Positions 48,354 to 58,698 are shown, counted from the first letter of the stretch. The stretch: 64,000 bases of DNA from Flavobacterium hungaricum (GCF_015182285.1 NZ_PRDM01000005.1:248001-312000), one strand, 5' to 3'. Notes: generated by a model from the sequence alone, not told the origin. Made by a program: numbers and translations.

Positions 48354-50756
48354 CTAAAAATTGATTTCGATACTTTCTCCTTTTTTCAAAACAATCTCTT
48401 GTTTTCTATCGCCGAAAATCAAAGTGGTTTTTCCTCCATTTTTAGAAGAAACAGTCACTTTTTGAACTTTTTTATTTCCCCATGACATTTCAATTTCAAA
48501 TCCGCCTCGTGCACAAAGTCCTTTTACAGAACCCTCTTCCCAAGCATCTGGCAGAGCAGGCAGCAATCTGATTTCGTTTTCGTCTGATTGTACTAACATT
48601 TCGGCAACAGCGGCCGTTCCGCCAAAATTCCCGTCAATTTGAAACGGCGGATGCGCATCAAATAAATTCGGATACGTTCCTCCTCCTCGTCTTGGCGTTG
48701 CCGTTTTTTTTCCGTCTGGATCAACGTAACGCAACAATTCGCGAAACATTTTATAAGCGCGGTTTCCGTCCCAAAGTCTCGCCCAAAGATTGATTCTCCA
48801 GCCTTTTGACCAGCCTGTTGTTTCGTCGCCTTTTATTTCGAGCGTTTTCTTTGAAGCTTCTGCTAAATCTGGCGTTTTAACTGGAGTAATGTGGTTTCCA
48901 GGAAAAAGTCCGAATAACTGCGATTGATGGCGGTGCTTCGGATCGTTATCATCCCAGTCAAAATACCATTCCTGCAGGTTTCCTTTTTTACCAATTTGGT
49001 ACGGATGCAGTTTTGCAAGTGCCGTTTCTAATTTTGTTCTAAAAGCAGCATCTGTATTGAGTACCTGTGACGCTTTTATGGTTTTATCAAAACATTCGCG
49101 AATCATGGCCAAGTCGGCAGTTCCACCGTAAAGTGTTGCCCCCACAAAACCGTCTGCTAGTTTATACTGATTTTCTGGTGAAGTCGATGGCGATGTAATT
49201 AAATTTCCGTTCTTATCGGTTACGAGCCAGTTCAAGCAGAATTGTGCGGCGCCTTTCATTAACGGATAACCTTCTTTTTTTAGATAATCTCTATCTTGGG
49301 TAAAAGTATAATGTTCCCAAATATGCGTACTCAGCCATGCGCCTGCCAACGGCCAGCATGCCCACATCGGGTCTTCTTTTCCAAACTGCCCGACGGGATT
49401 GGTCATTGCCCAAATGTCTGAATTGTGCGCTGCTGCCCAGCCTTCGTTTACGCCATAAAAAGTTTTGGCCGTCACTTTTCCTGTTACCGAAAGATTTTTG
49501 ATAAAACTCAAAAGTGATCGATGCATTTCTGAAAGATTGGTGTTTTCTGCCAGCCAGTAATTTTCTTCCAGATTGATATTCATTGTATAATTACTGCTCC
49601 AAGGCGGGCTCAGATGCGGGTTCCACAATCCTTGTAAATTGGCTGGAACGCCCAGCGTTCTGGACGAACTGATTAATAAATAACGTCCATAATTGAAATA
49701 CAGGATTTCGAGGTTTTTATCTTCTTTTCCGTCTGCGTAACGCAATAAACGTTCATCTGTCGGGAGATCCGCTGCGGTTGTTTTCCCTAAATTTAGATGG
49801 ACACGATTGTAGAATTTCTGATAATCGGCAATATGATTTTCTTTTAATTTGTTGTACGGTTTTGCAATAGCTTTATTCAGATTCTGCCAAGCAATAGTAA
49901 CATCGTCTAAGCCTTCGGTTGCTGGATTTTTGTCGAAACCATTAAAACTTGTGGCTGTCGAAATATAGATAATAACTTCTGATGCATTTTTTACCGTCAA
50001 AGTCGAACTGTTATTGCTGACTTTTCCTTCTGTGTTTTTGATTTGAAGTAAAGTTGTAAATCTCGTTCCTCTGTCTTTTACTTCCAAATATTTTGGCTGT
50101 ACAGTGTAGCCTGCGTTTTCATGAATGGGCGCGTTTCCGGTCATCATCATGGTATTGTTTCTTATTTCGACATTTGTTTTTAAGAGGCTTCTTAAATTAA
50201 CATCAAAATTTAAAGCACCTTTCTGACTGCTTGTAAATTTGACTGCCATGATCTGATCAGGTGCCGAAACAAAATATTCGCGGGTAAATGTTACACCGTC
50301 TAATTCGTAAGTTACTTTTGTCACAGCGTTAGAAATATCTAATTCTCTGTAATAATTTACAGCTTTTCCTTTTTCTGCATTACTGATTTCTAATGTTGCC
50401 AAAGGCGCATACGATTCTGAGTTTTTTCCCTGAAGTTTTTTGTTTAACTCTTCGGCTAGTTTGTAATTTTCGTTTTGCAATGCTTCGCGAATTGCCGGAA
50501 TGTTTTTGTACGCTTCTGGATTCATATTGGCATTTACGGGTTCGCCAGACCAAAGTGTAATATCATTCAAATAGATTTTATCTGAATTAACGCCGCCAAA
50601 AACGGTTGCTCCCATTTTTCCGTTTCCTAAAACAAGGCTTTCTTCAAAGAATTCTGCGGGTTGTTTGTACCACAATTTTTGAGTGGATTGTGCTTTTCCG
50701 CAAAAAGAGGTGAGCAGTAAAATGTAAAACGTTTTTTTTATGATGTTTGAATTCAT
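48354..50756 (-). CDS. glycoside hydrolase family 95 alpha-L-fucosidase
   Basis: An 800-aa exported enzyme; the signal peptide ends near SFCGKAQ. Domains: N-terminal beta-sandwich (KLWYKQPAEFFEESLVLGNG), a helical barrel with GLWNPHLSPPWSSNYTMNIN and NLEENYWLAENTNL, SPSTSPENQYKL, and the C-terminal FQIDGNFGGTAAVAEML region. GH95 removes alpha-1,2-linked fucose, as found on xyloglucan side chains. Last gene of the glycan locus; the repeat array follows. Confidence 0.93.
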   Translation of the reverse strand: MNSNIIKKTFYILLLTSFCGKAQSTQKLWYKQPAEFFEESLVLGNGKMGATVFGGVNSDKIYLNDITLWSGEPVNANMNPEAYKNIPAIREALQNENYKLAEELNKKLQGKNSESYAPLATLEISNAEKGKAVNYYRELDISNAVTKVTYELDGVTFTREYFVSAPDQIMAVKFTSSQKGALNFDVNLRSLLKTNVEIRNNTMMMTGNAPIHENAGYTVQPKYLEVKDRGTRFTTLLQIKNTEGKVSNNSSTLTVKNASEVIIYISTATSFNGFDKNPATEGLDDVTIAWQNLNKAIAKPYNKLKENHIADYQKFYNRVHLNLGKTTAADLPTDERLLRYADGKEDKNLEILYFNYGRYLLISSSRTLGVPANLQGLWNPHLSPPWSSNYTMNINLEENYWLAENTNLSEMHRSLLSFIKNLSVTGKVTAKTFYGVNEGWAAAHNSDIWAMTNPVGQFGKEDPMWACWPLAGAWLSTHIWEHYTFTQDRDYLKKEGYPLMKGAAQFCLNWLVTDKNGNLITSPSTSPENQYKLADGFVGATLYGGTADLAMIRECFDKTIKASQVLNTDAAFRTKLETALAKLHPYQIGKKGNLQEWYFDWDDNDPKHRHQSQLFGLFPGNHITPVKTPDLAEASKKTLEIKGDETTGWSKGWRINLWARLWDGNRAYKMFRELLRYVDPDGKKTATPRRGGGTYPNLFDAHPPFQIDGNFGGTAAVAEMLVQSDENEIRLLPALPDAWEEGSVKGLCARGGFEIEMSWGNKKVQKVTVSSKNGGKTTLIFGDRKQEIVLKKGESIEINF

Positions 50757-50843
50757 AATCGGGTTGTTGTTTTTGATATTTTTTTTAAACCAAATTTACA
50801 CAAACTTGTCATTTCTCCTTAGTCGAAAGACATGCTAGTTGTT

Positions 50844-50970
50844 TTTGCGCGCGTGAGGGATAGGAGCAGGCTACCGAAGTAGCGCGGATAGCCCGACCGC
50901 GTCCCGATAAGCGGGCGAATAAGCGTAAAGAATATTTGCCCGCTTATCGGGATGGGGTCACGCCCAAATT
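50844..50970. repeat. interspersed hairpin repeat (GGATAGC family), copy 3
   Basis: GGGATAGGAGCAGGCTACCG, then GCGGATAGCCCGACCG, then a GTCCCGATAAGCGGGC / GCCCGCTTATCGGGAT hairpin. It shares the GGATAGCCCGACCG block with the 14.1 kb copy. Confidence 0.7.
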
Positions 50971-51018
50971 ATCTTTTGCTGCCAACGAATTGTTCCTAGC
51001 GGAACCTATTTGTGTTTT

Positions 51019-52965
51019 CTATTTGCTTACACTGTATTTCTCATTTTCTGTAACCATTTCCCAATTATCGGTTCTGAACGGCGACGCTGGGAATTTTTCT
51101 TTATTGAAAAGATTGATTGTCGTATCGTCGTCTGCCCAGCCGTAATGTACCGCAATGGGATTTTTGACATTTTCGCTCGAAACTATTATTTTGTTGTCTT
51201 TGATTATCGCTTTCGCGGAATGAAAAACTTTGTCTGAACCGGCAATCTCAAAGCCTTTTAATTCATCGTTATTTGGCGTTGAAAGTCCACCGCCAATATT
51301 ATCGAAGGTCAGGATGATTTGGTTTCCTTTTATTTCCTGCGATTTAAAAGCGGGGCCGCTGTGCACTTGCTTTTTGCCGTAAATATTGTTCAAAGCAATG
51401 GCAGCCAAACGTAATCCTATGTCTTGTTTGTTGGTTGGGTGAATGTCTTTTGCGTTTCCGATATCGGTGGTTACAGCCATTCCCGTATTTGGTAATTTTA
51501 AAGTTTCTAATTGTGCTTCGCGAAGTTCTGCCCAGCGGCTTCCTTTTTGGCTGTTACCGCCAAATTCGTCGAAAGTGGATAATTGCACAAAGTAGAATGG
51601 AAAATTGCCTTGTTTGAATTTGGTTCTCCAATCATTGATCATTAACGGAAATGCTTTTTTGTATTGTTTAGCACGCCAAACATTGGCTTCGCCCTGATAC
51701 CATAAAGCGCCCTGAAATGCGTACGGAACCAGCGGATTTACCATTGCGTTGTACAATAAAGACGGATAACTGTTTGGCGACACCTCGATTCTAACTTTTA
51801 CAACATTGAATTTCCAAAGTCCGTCAAGCGGCAGATTTGTGTCTTTAAAGTCAATTTTTAGATCGGATGGATCGCCGTAGATGCCGCCACCGCCGCTGTA
51901 ATCAGTGATTCGAACGGCGATTACGTTGGTACCTTCTTTTAAGACATTTGCCGGAATTTTATAAACTCGTAGTTTGTCCCAAAGATTATTGGTTCCTACT
52001 TCTACTCCGTTTACATAGGTTTTGTCTTCATCATCTACTTTGGCCAGATGTAAAACGGCTTCTTTTTTGGCTTGTTCGGCTGTTAAAACAATGGTTTTTC
52101 GCATCCAGACAATTCCATCGATATTACCGATCTGCTGGTTTTCCCAAAGTGATGGTGCTTTTATTTCGGGCCAGTTTTTGTCTTGGAAATCTGGTTTTTT
52201 AAACTGGTCTTCGTTTTCCAAAGTAACTTCAAAGCCCTGCACTTTTTTCAGATTGTCTAAAACCGATTTTTTATACGTTTCGAAAATGGCATTAATATCT
52301 ACCGATGGAACATTGGCAATCATCGATTTGAATTCGTCGCTTTTTTCGAAAGCTTCGCGGCTTGTCCAGGTTTCGACATTGGTACCGCCCCAAGAGGTAT
52401 TGATGATTCCGATTGGGATTTTTAATTCGGCATATAATTTTTTAGCAAAATAATATCCAACGGCTGTAAAATTGCCTACGGTCTCTTTGCTTGAAACTTC
52501 CCATTTTCCTTGTTTCAAATCGTCTTTTGGAGTACCGCTTAAATCTTGCGCTACGCCAAAATGACGAATCAATGGATAATTAGAATCTTCAATTTCTTTC
52601 TGTGCATTCATGGTTTTAAAAACCTGAAATTCCATATTCGACTGGCCGCTGCAAATCCATACTTCGCCCACCAAAACATTTTTGATGGTGATTTTATTTT
52701 TTCCAATAATGATTAGTTCGAATGGCCCGCCGGCTTTTTCTGGATTTAAATGCAGCGTCCATTTTCCGTTTTTATCGGCTGTTGTTTTTTTGATTTGGCT
52801 GTTAAAATGCACTTCGATATTTTCACTCGCATCGGCAAAACCCCAAATCGGAATTTGTTTACTGCGCTGCAATACCATTCCGTCAGAAAATAGTAAAGGC
52901 ATTCTAACATTGGCACTAGCTAAAATACTAAATATCAATAAAGTAAAAACAATTAACTTTTTCAT
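51019..52965 (-). CDS. sialate O-acetylesterase-like carbohydrate esterase
   Basis: A 648-aa exported SGNH esterase. The signal is MKKLIVFTLLIFSILASANV. VWICSGQSNMEFQVFKTM carries the Ser nucleophile, and the later FQGALWYQGEANVWRAKQYK and VTTDIGNAKDIHPTNKQDIG hold the remaining SGNH residues (His in DIHP). A beta-sandwich insertion like the GH2 sugar-binding domain lies around EGTNVIAVRITDYSGGGGIY. In this locus it probably removes acetyl groups from xyloglucan galactose, an inference. Confidence 0.9.
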   Translation of the reverse strand: MKKLIVFTLLIFSILASANVRMPLLFSDGMVLQRSKQIPIWGFADASENIEVHFNSQIKKTTADKNGKWTLHLNPEKAGGPFELIIIGKNKITIKNVLVGEVWICSGQSNMEFQVFKTMNAQKEIEDSNYPLIRHFGVAQDLSGTPKDDLKQGKWEVSSKETVGNFTAVGYYFAKKLYAELKIPIGIINTSWGGTNVETWTSREAFEKSDEFKSMIANVPSVDINAIFETYKKSVLDNLKKVQGFEVTLENEDQFKKPDFQDKNWPEIKAPSLWENQQIGNIDGIVWMRKTIVLTAEQAKKEAVLHLAKVDDEDKTYVNGVEVGTNNLWDKLRVYKIPANVLKEGTNVIAVRITDYSGGGGIYGDPSDLKIDFKDTNLPLDGLWKFNVVKVRIEVSPNSYPSLLYNAMVNPLVPYAFQGALWYQGEANVWRAKQYKKAFPLMINDWRTKFKQGNFPFYFVQLSTFDEFGGNSQKGSRWAELREAQLETLKLPNTGMAVTTDIGNAKDIHPTNKQDIGLRLAAIALNNIYGKKQVHSGPAFKSQEIKGNQIILTFDNIGGGLSTPNNDELKGFEIAGSDKVFHSAKAIIKDNKIIVSSENVKNPIAVHYGWADDDTTINLFNKEKFPASPFRTDNWEMVTENEKYSVSK

Positions 52966-52986
52966 TTTCTTATTTATTAAATGAAT

Positions 52987-53067
52987 TAAACCATATAAGT
53001 GATATAAGCAAATTTAAGTTCAATCTAAAACAGAAACTTAAAAATCTTATATCACTTATATGGTTTA
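52987..53067. repeat. 22-bp perfect inverted repeat
   Basis: Arms at 52987-53008 and 53046-53067 are exact reverse complements (beginning TAAACCATATAAGTGATA) separated by 37 bases. They lie in the gap between the esterase and GH5 genes and could form an mRNA hairpin affecting relative expression. Confidence 0.85.
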
Positions 53068-53078
53068 AAAAAGATTTT

Positions 53079-54584
53079 TTACTGTAACCCTTCTTTTAAA
53101 GCATTTAAAGCTTGAGTATCAAAAACAGTATTATCGGTTCTATTAAAAATTCCGAAACCATTATTTTGCAGACTTCCTTCATCCCAATAAAAAGGTAATA
53201 AGCCGTTTGCTTTTGCGGTCTTTACAACTGTTTTTAAATAGTAAGCTCTGGAAGCTAAATGTAAAGTTAAGGCATCTCCCGTTAAAGTTGTTCTGCGGAT
53301 TGCACCAAATTCGCCCAAAAGAACTGGAATTCCTTTGTCTACAAACTGAGTTTTCATTAATTTAAAATTTTTCTCTAAATCAGCTTCTTCGCCCCAAGTT
53401 GCATTTCGTTCTGTATCGGTTGTAGAATGAAAACCAGCTCCCCAATAATAGAACATTTTACCCCAGGTTTCGTCTTTGGTTAACCCTCCAAAATTCCAAG
53501 GAGAATAATAATGAACCTCCACCATCATTCGGTTTGCCGCTGTATCTGTTGGCAAAACAGTCATCCATTTATTGGTTTTTTCAATATCGGTGGTTGGTCC
53601 CTGAACTACTAAAGTACGATAAGCATTTTTCCCTCCCGTAGAACGAACAGCGTCAATAAAAGTTTGATGATATGAAGTTAAAACGGTCATTTGCTCTGCC
53701 TCATCAACTGCCGGTTCATTGGCACTGGCAAAAAGCAAATGTTCATCGAATCCGCGTAAATGTGTTGCAATTTGCTCCCAGAATGCTTTTTGTTTGGCAT
53801 TGTTTTCTACTTTTTTTGCCTCGGTAATATTGCTTTCCAGCCAGCCTCCGTCCCAGTGAATGTTCACCAAAACATACATATCATTGTCAACACAATATTG
53901 AATAACTTCTTTGACACGGTTTAACCACTCGGTACTGATCTTTGCTGTTGAAGCATTTTCTAAGTTCTGATTCCATGAACATGGAATTCTGATGGCATTA
54001 AATCCGTTGGCTTTTACCAAATCAATTAACGCTTTTGTCACTTTTGGATTCCCCCAAGCTGTTTCTCCGCCTGTTGCTTCTAAAGTGTTTCCGATGTTCC
54101 AGCCTAATTTTATTTTTGCTGCTAATTGGACTGCCGTACTTGACATGCCGCTTTGATCTGCTGCAATTGGGTTCGTGTTATAACTCGGATACAAACCTGC
54201 AGCAACAGCTCCAGCCGCTTGAGAAACTTGTATTGTTACCGATTTTGACTCATTGGAACTTAAGGTAATAACAGCTGTTCTTGCCGTTTTTTCTGCATTT
54301 TCTAATGCCGTAATTTTTATTATAATGGTTCCTTTTGTTCCGGCAGACTGACTGAATTTTACCCAGTTTGCTGTACTTGCCAGAGACCACGCGGTGGCTT
54401 CTGACGTAATAGTAAGATCAACAGCGTTTTCTTTGCTTTCAAAATCTAATTTTGCTGTGCTTGCTGTCAGGGTTTTTACAGTAGTTTCCTGAGCAGTTTC
54501 TTTGTCTGAACTGCAGGCCAAAACTCCTAAAAAGGCAAAACTTAATAATATACTTAAAGTATAATCTCTTAGTAACTTTTTCAT
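53079..54584 (-). CDS. GH5 endo-glucanase with BACON domain, lipoprotein
   Basis: A 501-aa lipoprotein (lipobox LGVLACSS). Residues about 35-125 form a BACON domain (LDFESKENAVDLTITSEATA, WVKFSQSAGTKGTIIIKITA). The GH5 barrel follows, with KLGWNIGNTLEATGGETAWG, IRIPCSWNQNL, the acid-base Glu in FASANEPAV and the nucleophile Glu in LLGEFGAIRR. BACON plus GH5 is the architecture of surface endo-xyloglucanases such as BoGH5A. It probably makes the first backbone cut. One base separates its start from the GH3 stop upstream. Confidence 0.93.
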   Translation of the reverse strand: MKKLLRDYTLSILLSFAFLGVLACSSDKETAQETTVKTLTASTAKLDFESKENAVDLTITSEATAWSLASTANWVKFSQSAGTKGTIIIKITALENAEKTARTAVITLSSNESKSVTIQVSQAAGAVAAGLYPSYNTNPIAADQSGMSSTAVQLAAKIKLGWNIGNTLEATGGETAWGNPKVTKALIDLVKANGFNAIRIPCSWNQNLENASTAKISTEWLNRVKEVIQYCVDNDMYVLVNIHWDGGWLESNITEAKKVENNAKQKAFWEQIATHLRGFDEHLLFASANEPAVDEAEQMTVLTSYHQTFIDAVRSTGGKNAYRTLVVQGPTTDIEKTNKWMTVLPTDTAANRMMVEVHYYSPWNFGGLTKDETWGKMFYYWGAGFHSTTDTERNATWGEEADLEKNFKLMKTQFVDKGIPVLLGEFGAIRRTTLTGDALTLHLASRAYYLKTVVKTAKANGLLPFYWDEGSLQNNGFGIFNRTDNTVFDTQALNALKEGLQ

Positions 54585-54585
54585 C

Positions 54586-56823
54586 TTATTTGATTGTTAC
54601 AACAATTTCTTTTTTGATATCTCTTGAAGAAGTTCCAAGTCTTAGGGTATATTTCCCTGGTTCTACAGTCCATTTTTTAGCCGTTACATCGTAATATGCC
54701 AATTCTTTTACTGGTAATTTGATCGTAATGTCTTCTGAACTTCCTGCTTTTACTAAAACTTTTTTGAAGCCTTTTAGTTCTTTTGCAGCACGTGATACTT
54801 TAGAATCTGATTTTGAAGTATACAATTGTACTACTTCTTTTCCGTCTATTTTTCCTGTATTTTTAACATTCAAAGAAATTTCAATAACATCGTTTTGTGC
54901 ATATTCTGGTTTATCCGATTTTGCATTGTCAAGGGCAAAAGTTGTATACGATAATCCGTAACCAAAAGGATATAAAGGCGCCACATTTTTAGTATCAAAC
55001 CAACGGTATCCGATTAAAATTCCTTCTGCATAATTTACTGTTTTGTCTCCAGGGAAACTGTTGGTAGCATGTGCTGGAGAATCTTTTAATTGTTTAGGCA
55101 TTGTCCAAGGTAATTTTCCTGATGGATTTACTTTTCCTAAAATCACATCTGCCAAAGCATTTCCTCCTTCAGAACCATTGAACCAGCTCCAAACCAAAGC
55201 TGCTGATTTTTGGCTTACTTCATTAATATCAAATGGAGCGCCGGCAATCATTACTACAATAGTTTTTGGGTTTACGGCCAATACTTTTTTAATTAATTCT
55301 TCTTGTCCAAAAGGCAGGTGCAAATCTCTTCTGTCTGAAGCTTCAGTTTCGTAATCACGGTTAGAACCTGCAAAAATGATCGCAACATCTGAGTTTTTAG
55401 CCGCTTCTACTGCTTCCTGAACTTTTGCATCGTCTAATTTATCGATAGTTACTGGACCATTAGCTGTAATATTTCCTAAGTTTCCTTTGTTTTTTTCGTC
55501 GTAACGCTCTAAATATCCTTCTGCGTAATTGATTTTTATTGTAGAAGGTAATCTGTTTTTAAGACCTTCTAGCGGTGTAACTTCTCTTTTTGTTTTTACA
55601 CCAGCTCCGAATCCGCCAAGGGCATTTTTCTTTGTGGCGTTGTTTCCGATTACGGCAATAGATTTTACTCCGTCTAATTTTAACGGCAATGCGTTGTTTT
55701 CATTTTTCAATAAAACGATCGCTTCAGCTGCAATTTCGTAAGCATCTTTGTAATGTGCTTCGGTTGCGATGCTTCCTTTTGCACGCGTTCCGCCGCCCAT
55801 TGCTTTTACTTGGAACAGCGTTCTTAAAATACGTTTTACATGAAGATCAATTTCTTTTTCTGAAACTTCTCCAGACTTAACCGCAGCAATTAATTTATCT
55901 GCTAAGAAAAATTCGTTGAATGGTTTTGGAGTTCCCATTTCGATATCCAAACCATTTTTCAATGCTTTTCCTGTTGAGTGCACCGCAGCCCAGTCTGAAA
56001 CAACAATACCTTTAAATCCCCATTCGTCACGAAGGATTTTATTGAGCATATAATCGTTTTCACATAAGTATTCGCCTCTAAATTTATTATAAGCTCCCAT
56101 TATACTGTATGCTTTTGCTTCTTTTACCGAAGCTTCAAAAGCTGGAAGATAAATTTCGCGCAAGGTACGCTCGTCAATCTGTACGTCTACAAAATCACGA
56201 TTGGTTTCCTGATTGTTTGCTGCATAATGTTTTACGCAGGCCATTACGTCTTTTTCCTGTAAACCAACGATTAACGGCACAGCGATTTTTTTATTCAAAA
56301 ACGGATCTTCAGACATGTACTCGTATGTTCTTCCTCCAAGCGGTGTTCTCACCATATTAATAGCCGGCGAAAGTAACATGTCTTTGTCTCTTGCACGCAA
56401 TTCTTCTCCTAAACTGGTTCCGAAAGTATGTGCCATTGCGGTATTAAAAGTTGCCGCTAAAGCACCTCCAGCTGGATAATAGGTTGCAAAATCGTTTGTT
56501 AATCCTGCCGGCGCCCAATTGTCACGTGAGATTTCTTCACGAACTCCCAACGGTCCATCGGCCATTTTTAATTCTGGAATTCCAAGACGTTTTACTCCAG
56601 CGTTAGCAAACATGCTGTTTCCGTGCAGCATTCCGATTTTTTCTTCTAAAGTCATCTGCGAAATCAGTTTGTCGATTTCTGCATCGTGCTCTGTTCCTAT
56701 TTCTTTACCTGCGTACTCTTCCGTTTGATCTGAATTGGAAACTGTCGTTTGAGCATCATTTTTACAAGAAGTAAAAAGGGCAAAAACCAAAGCTGCCGAA
56801 AGGTATATCATTTTGTTTTTCAT
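54586..56823 (-). CDS. bglX: GH3 beta-glucosidase
   Basis: A 745-aa exported enzyme (likely lipoprotein, ALFTSCKND). The (beta/alpha) domain includes KMADGPLGVREEISRDNW, VMACVKHYAANNQETNRDF and the nucleophile Asp in GIVVSDWAAVHSTGKAL. The alpha/beta domain has IIFAGSNRDYETEASDRRDL, and a fibronectin III-like domain ends the protein. It would release glucose from xyloglucan oligosaccharides after the side chains are removed. Confidence 0.94.
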   Translation of the reverse strand: MKNKMIYLSAALVFALFTSCKNDAQTTVSNSDQTEEYAGKEIGTEHDAEIDKLISQMTLEEKIGMLHGNSMFANAGVKRLGIPELKMADGPLGVREEISRDNWAPAGLTNDFATYYPAGGALAATFNTAMAHTFGTSLGEELRARDKDMLLSPAINMVRTPLGGRTYEYMSEDPFLNKKIAVPLIVGLQEKDVMACVKHYAANNQETNRDFVDVQIDERTLREIYLPAFEASVKEAKAYSIMGAYNKFRGEYLCENDYMLNKILRDEWGFKGIVVSDWAAVHSTGKALKNGLDIEMGTPKPFNEFFLADKLIAAVKSGEVSEKEIDLHVKRILRTLFQVKAMGGGTRAKGSIATEAHYKDAYEIAAEAIVLLKNENNALPLKLDGVKSIAVIGNNATKKNALGGFGAGVKTKREVTPLEGLKNRLPSTIKINYAEGYLERYDEKNKGNLGNITANGPVTIDKLDDAKVQEAVEAAKNSDVAIIFAGSNRDYETEASDRRDLHLPFGQEELIKKVLAVNPKTIVVMIAGAPFDINEVSQKSAALVWSWFNGSEGGNALADVILGKVNPSGKLPWTMPKQLKDSPAHATNSFPGDKTVNYAEGILIGYRWFDTKNVAPLYPFGYGLSYTTFALDNAKSDKPEYAQNDVIEISLNVKNTGKIDGKEVVQLYTSKSDSKVSRAAKELKGFKKVLVKAGSSEDITIKLPVKELAYYDVTAKKWTVEPGKYTLRLGTSSRDIKKEIVVTIK

Positions 56824-56926
56824 AGATAGTTAGATGTTTTAGATTTAAAGATTTTTAATTCATCGAATTTTGGTCTTTAATTAGTGTTACTATTATTATG
56901 TTGTTTGTGGTTTTTTGTTTTTAAAA

Positions 56927-58483
56927 TTATTGTCTTTTTAAATTCAGAAAGACAACGTCGTTTTCATTGATTTTGAATGCTCTGCTGAAAGTTCCTTTTG
57001 CATCTACTGTTATATTTTCTGTTGCAATCGGATCGCCATTATTTTTCTTTTTCATATTGTTTACCTGCTCGCGCGTTAACTGATTTGGTTTGTTCAACGC
57101 CAGATAATCTGCATAAACGTCATTTACTTTGTAACCTACTTTGTAGATTTCTAAAGTATATTTTCCTTTCTGCAATCCGTCGACTTCAACTTTTACAGTT
57201 CCTTTTTCTTTTGATGGAAGATCCTGAATGTAATAGGTTTGATTCCAAACTTTTTCGCCTGGATGTGTATTGGTAAAATCCCAAAGTAAAACTTGTACAT
57301 CGCCTTTTGCATTTTTAGAAGTCCAAGAAGCTTTATCCGAATTTTGAAGTTCTGTTTCTCCCAATTTGTTCAAAAACTGATACGAGAAATAAGCCGGTTT
57401 TTTGATTCCCTGTGTATTCAATAATCCAAAGCCGCCGTGAAAAGGCGTAAATCTTGGGCCCGGTTCTTCAAAAATATCCGTAAAAACCCAATACGACATG
57501 GAGTTTGCCGCATTGCCAACTTGTTTTAATTTCTGCAGAATATAAGCTGCCGAGTGATAACTGTCGTGAATGGGATCTGCAGGTGTGTACGAAGAACTCC
57601 ATTCTGTATAATGCAATTCTAAATTGGGTTTAGCCGAATTGGTAATCTGCTTACGCGAATTAATAACGTCGTCGCTAATACTGTTCTCATCTGGACTCAA
57701 AACGGTTCCAGAAGTTCCGAATTCGTCCAAATATCCTTGGTTTACACCGTAAGTATGTGTCGAAACAAAATCCATCGGCACGTTATTTTTAGCACAAAAG
57801 TCTATAGTTTCTGGAACCCATCCTGCACCTGCTGTTGCTGGACCGCCCACTTTGTAATCTTTGTTTACCGCTTTTACACCGCGAGCTGCATAATCATACA
57901 ATTTGAAATATTCTGCCTGAGTTCCTGTCCAAAAACCTGGTGTTAAATTCGGTTCGTTCCAAACTTCAAAATACCATGTTTTTACTTCTTCAGCTCCGTA
58001 ACGTTCTGTAAAATGTGCAGTTAAATTTTTAATTAAATCTTGCCATTTTTTATAATCTTTTGGAGGCGTAACATTTCCTTTCCACCAAAAAATAGTTTCT
58101 TTTCCGCTTGCCAGAGCATTCGGCATAAAGCCTAATTCAACAAAAGGTTTCATTTTCAGACTCACAATATAATCAAACAAAACATCTACGTATTGGTAAT
58201 TGTATTCTGGATTTCCTTTTGGATCTTCACGGTAAACCGCCATATCATCAGACAACAAACCATGAAATCGAATGTATTTAAAATCGCATTCTTTTTTTAC
58301 CAATGCCAATTGTTGCTGCCAGTCGGCTCTCAAACCTTCGTTTGCTCTTCCGGCACCGATGCATTCTTTAAACATGGTGTTTAATTTTCCAGCCGATTTG
58401 TTGTAATCTACTTTTATCGTTCGTTCTTGAGCCATCAAATGGACTGAAGTAATTAAAACTGCTGCTATTAAAAGTTTTTTCAT
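56927..58483 (-). CDS. GH39-type glycosidase, probably beta-xylosidase
   Basis: A 518-aa exported enzyme; the signal peptide is MKKLLIAAVLITSVHLMAQ. An in-frame extension to 58591 would precede this signal, so I start at 58483. The barrel holds the acid-base Glu in WYFEVWNEPNLTPGFW and the nucleophile Glu in ELHYTEWSSSYTPAD. GH39 members include beta-xylosidases and iduronidases. A beta-xylosidase is a less usual member of a xyloglucan locus and might act on xylosyl residues left by other enzymes, or on xylan. Confidence 0.88.
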   Translation of the reverse strand: MKKLLIAAVLITSVHLMAQERTIKVDYNKSAGKLNTMFKECIGAGRANEGLRADWQQQLALVKKECDFKYIRFHGLLSDDMAVYREDPKGNPEYNYQYVDVLFDYIVSLKMKPFVELGFMPNALASGKETIFWWKGNVTPPKDYKKWQDLIKNLTAHFTERYGAEEVKTWYFEVWNEPNLTPGFWTGTQAEYFKLYDYAARGVKAVNKDYKVGGPATAGAGWVPETIDFCAKNNVPMDFVSTHTYGVNQGYLDEFGTSGTVLSPDENSISDDVINSRKQITNSAKPNLELHYTEWSSSYTPADPIHDSYHSAAYILQKLKQVGNAANSMSYWVFTDIFEEPGPRFTPFHGGFGLLNTQGIKKPAYFSYQFLNKLGETELQNSDKASWTSKNAKGDVQVLLWDFTNTHPGEKVWNQTYYIQDLPSKEKGTVKVEVDGLQKGKYTLEIYKVGYKVNDVYADYLALNKPNQLTREQVNNMKKKNNGDPIATENITVDAKGTFSRAFKINENDVVFLNLKRQ

Positions 58484-58620
58484 CTGGAAATAGTTTGGTT
58501 TATTTTTTTTACCACTCCCGATAGCTATCGGGATAAAAGGATTTTTTCTTTTTTTTCTCTCTCGCAGATTTAGCAGATCATGCAGATTCAAATCTTTTTT
58601 AATCTTTTTAATCTGTGGCT
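58484..58620. repeat. CCCGATAGCTATCGGG repeat, copy 1
   Basis: CCACTCCCGATAGCTATCGG followed by GATAAAAGGATTTTTT and CTCTCGCAGATTTAGCAGAT. A second copy lies at 63.47-63.56 kb. Confidence 0.75.
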
Positions 58621-58698
58621 AAATATTTTATTTTCTAAAAATATGTTAGACGCACTGCAGTGCGTCTCTACATATCATGCGTAATCGTTCCGTTACAA

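Noticed and set aside
52022-52453. Plus-strand frame of 143 codons opposite the esterase
   Set aside because: It lies fully antisense to the well-supported SGNH esterase gene and looks like compositional shadow.
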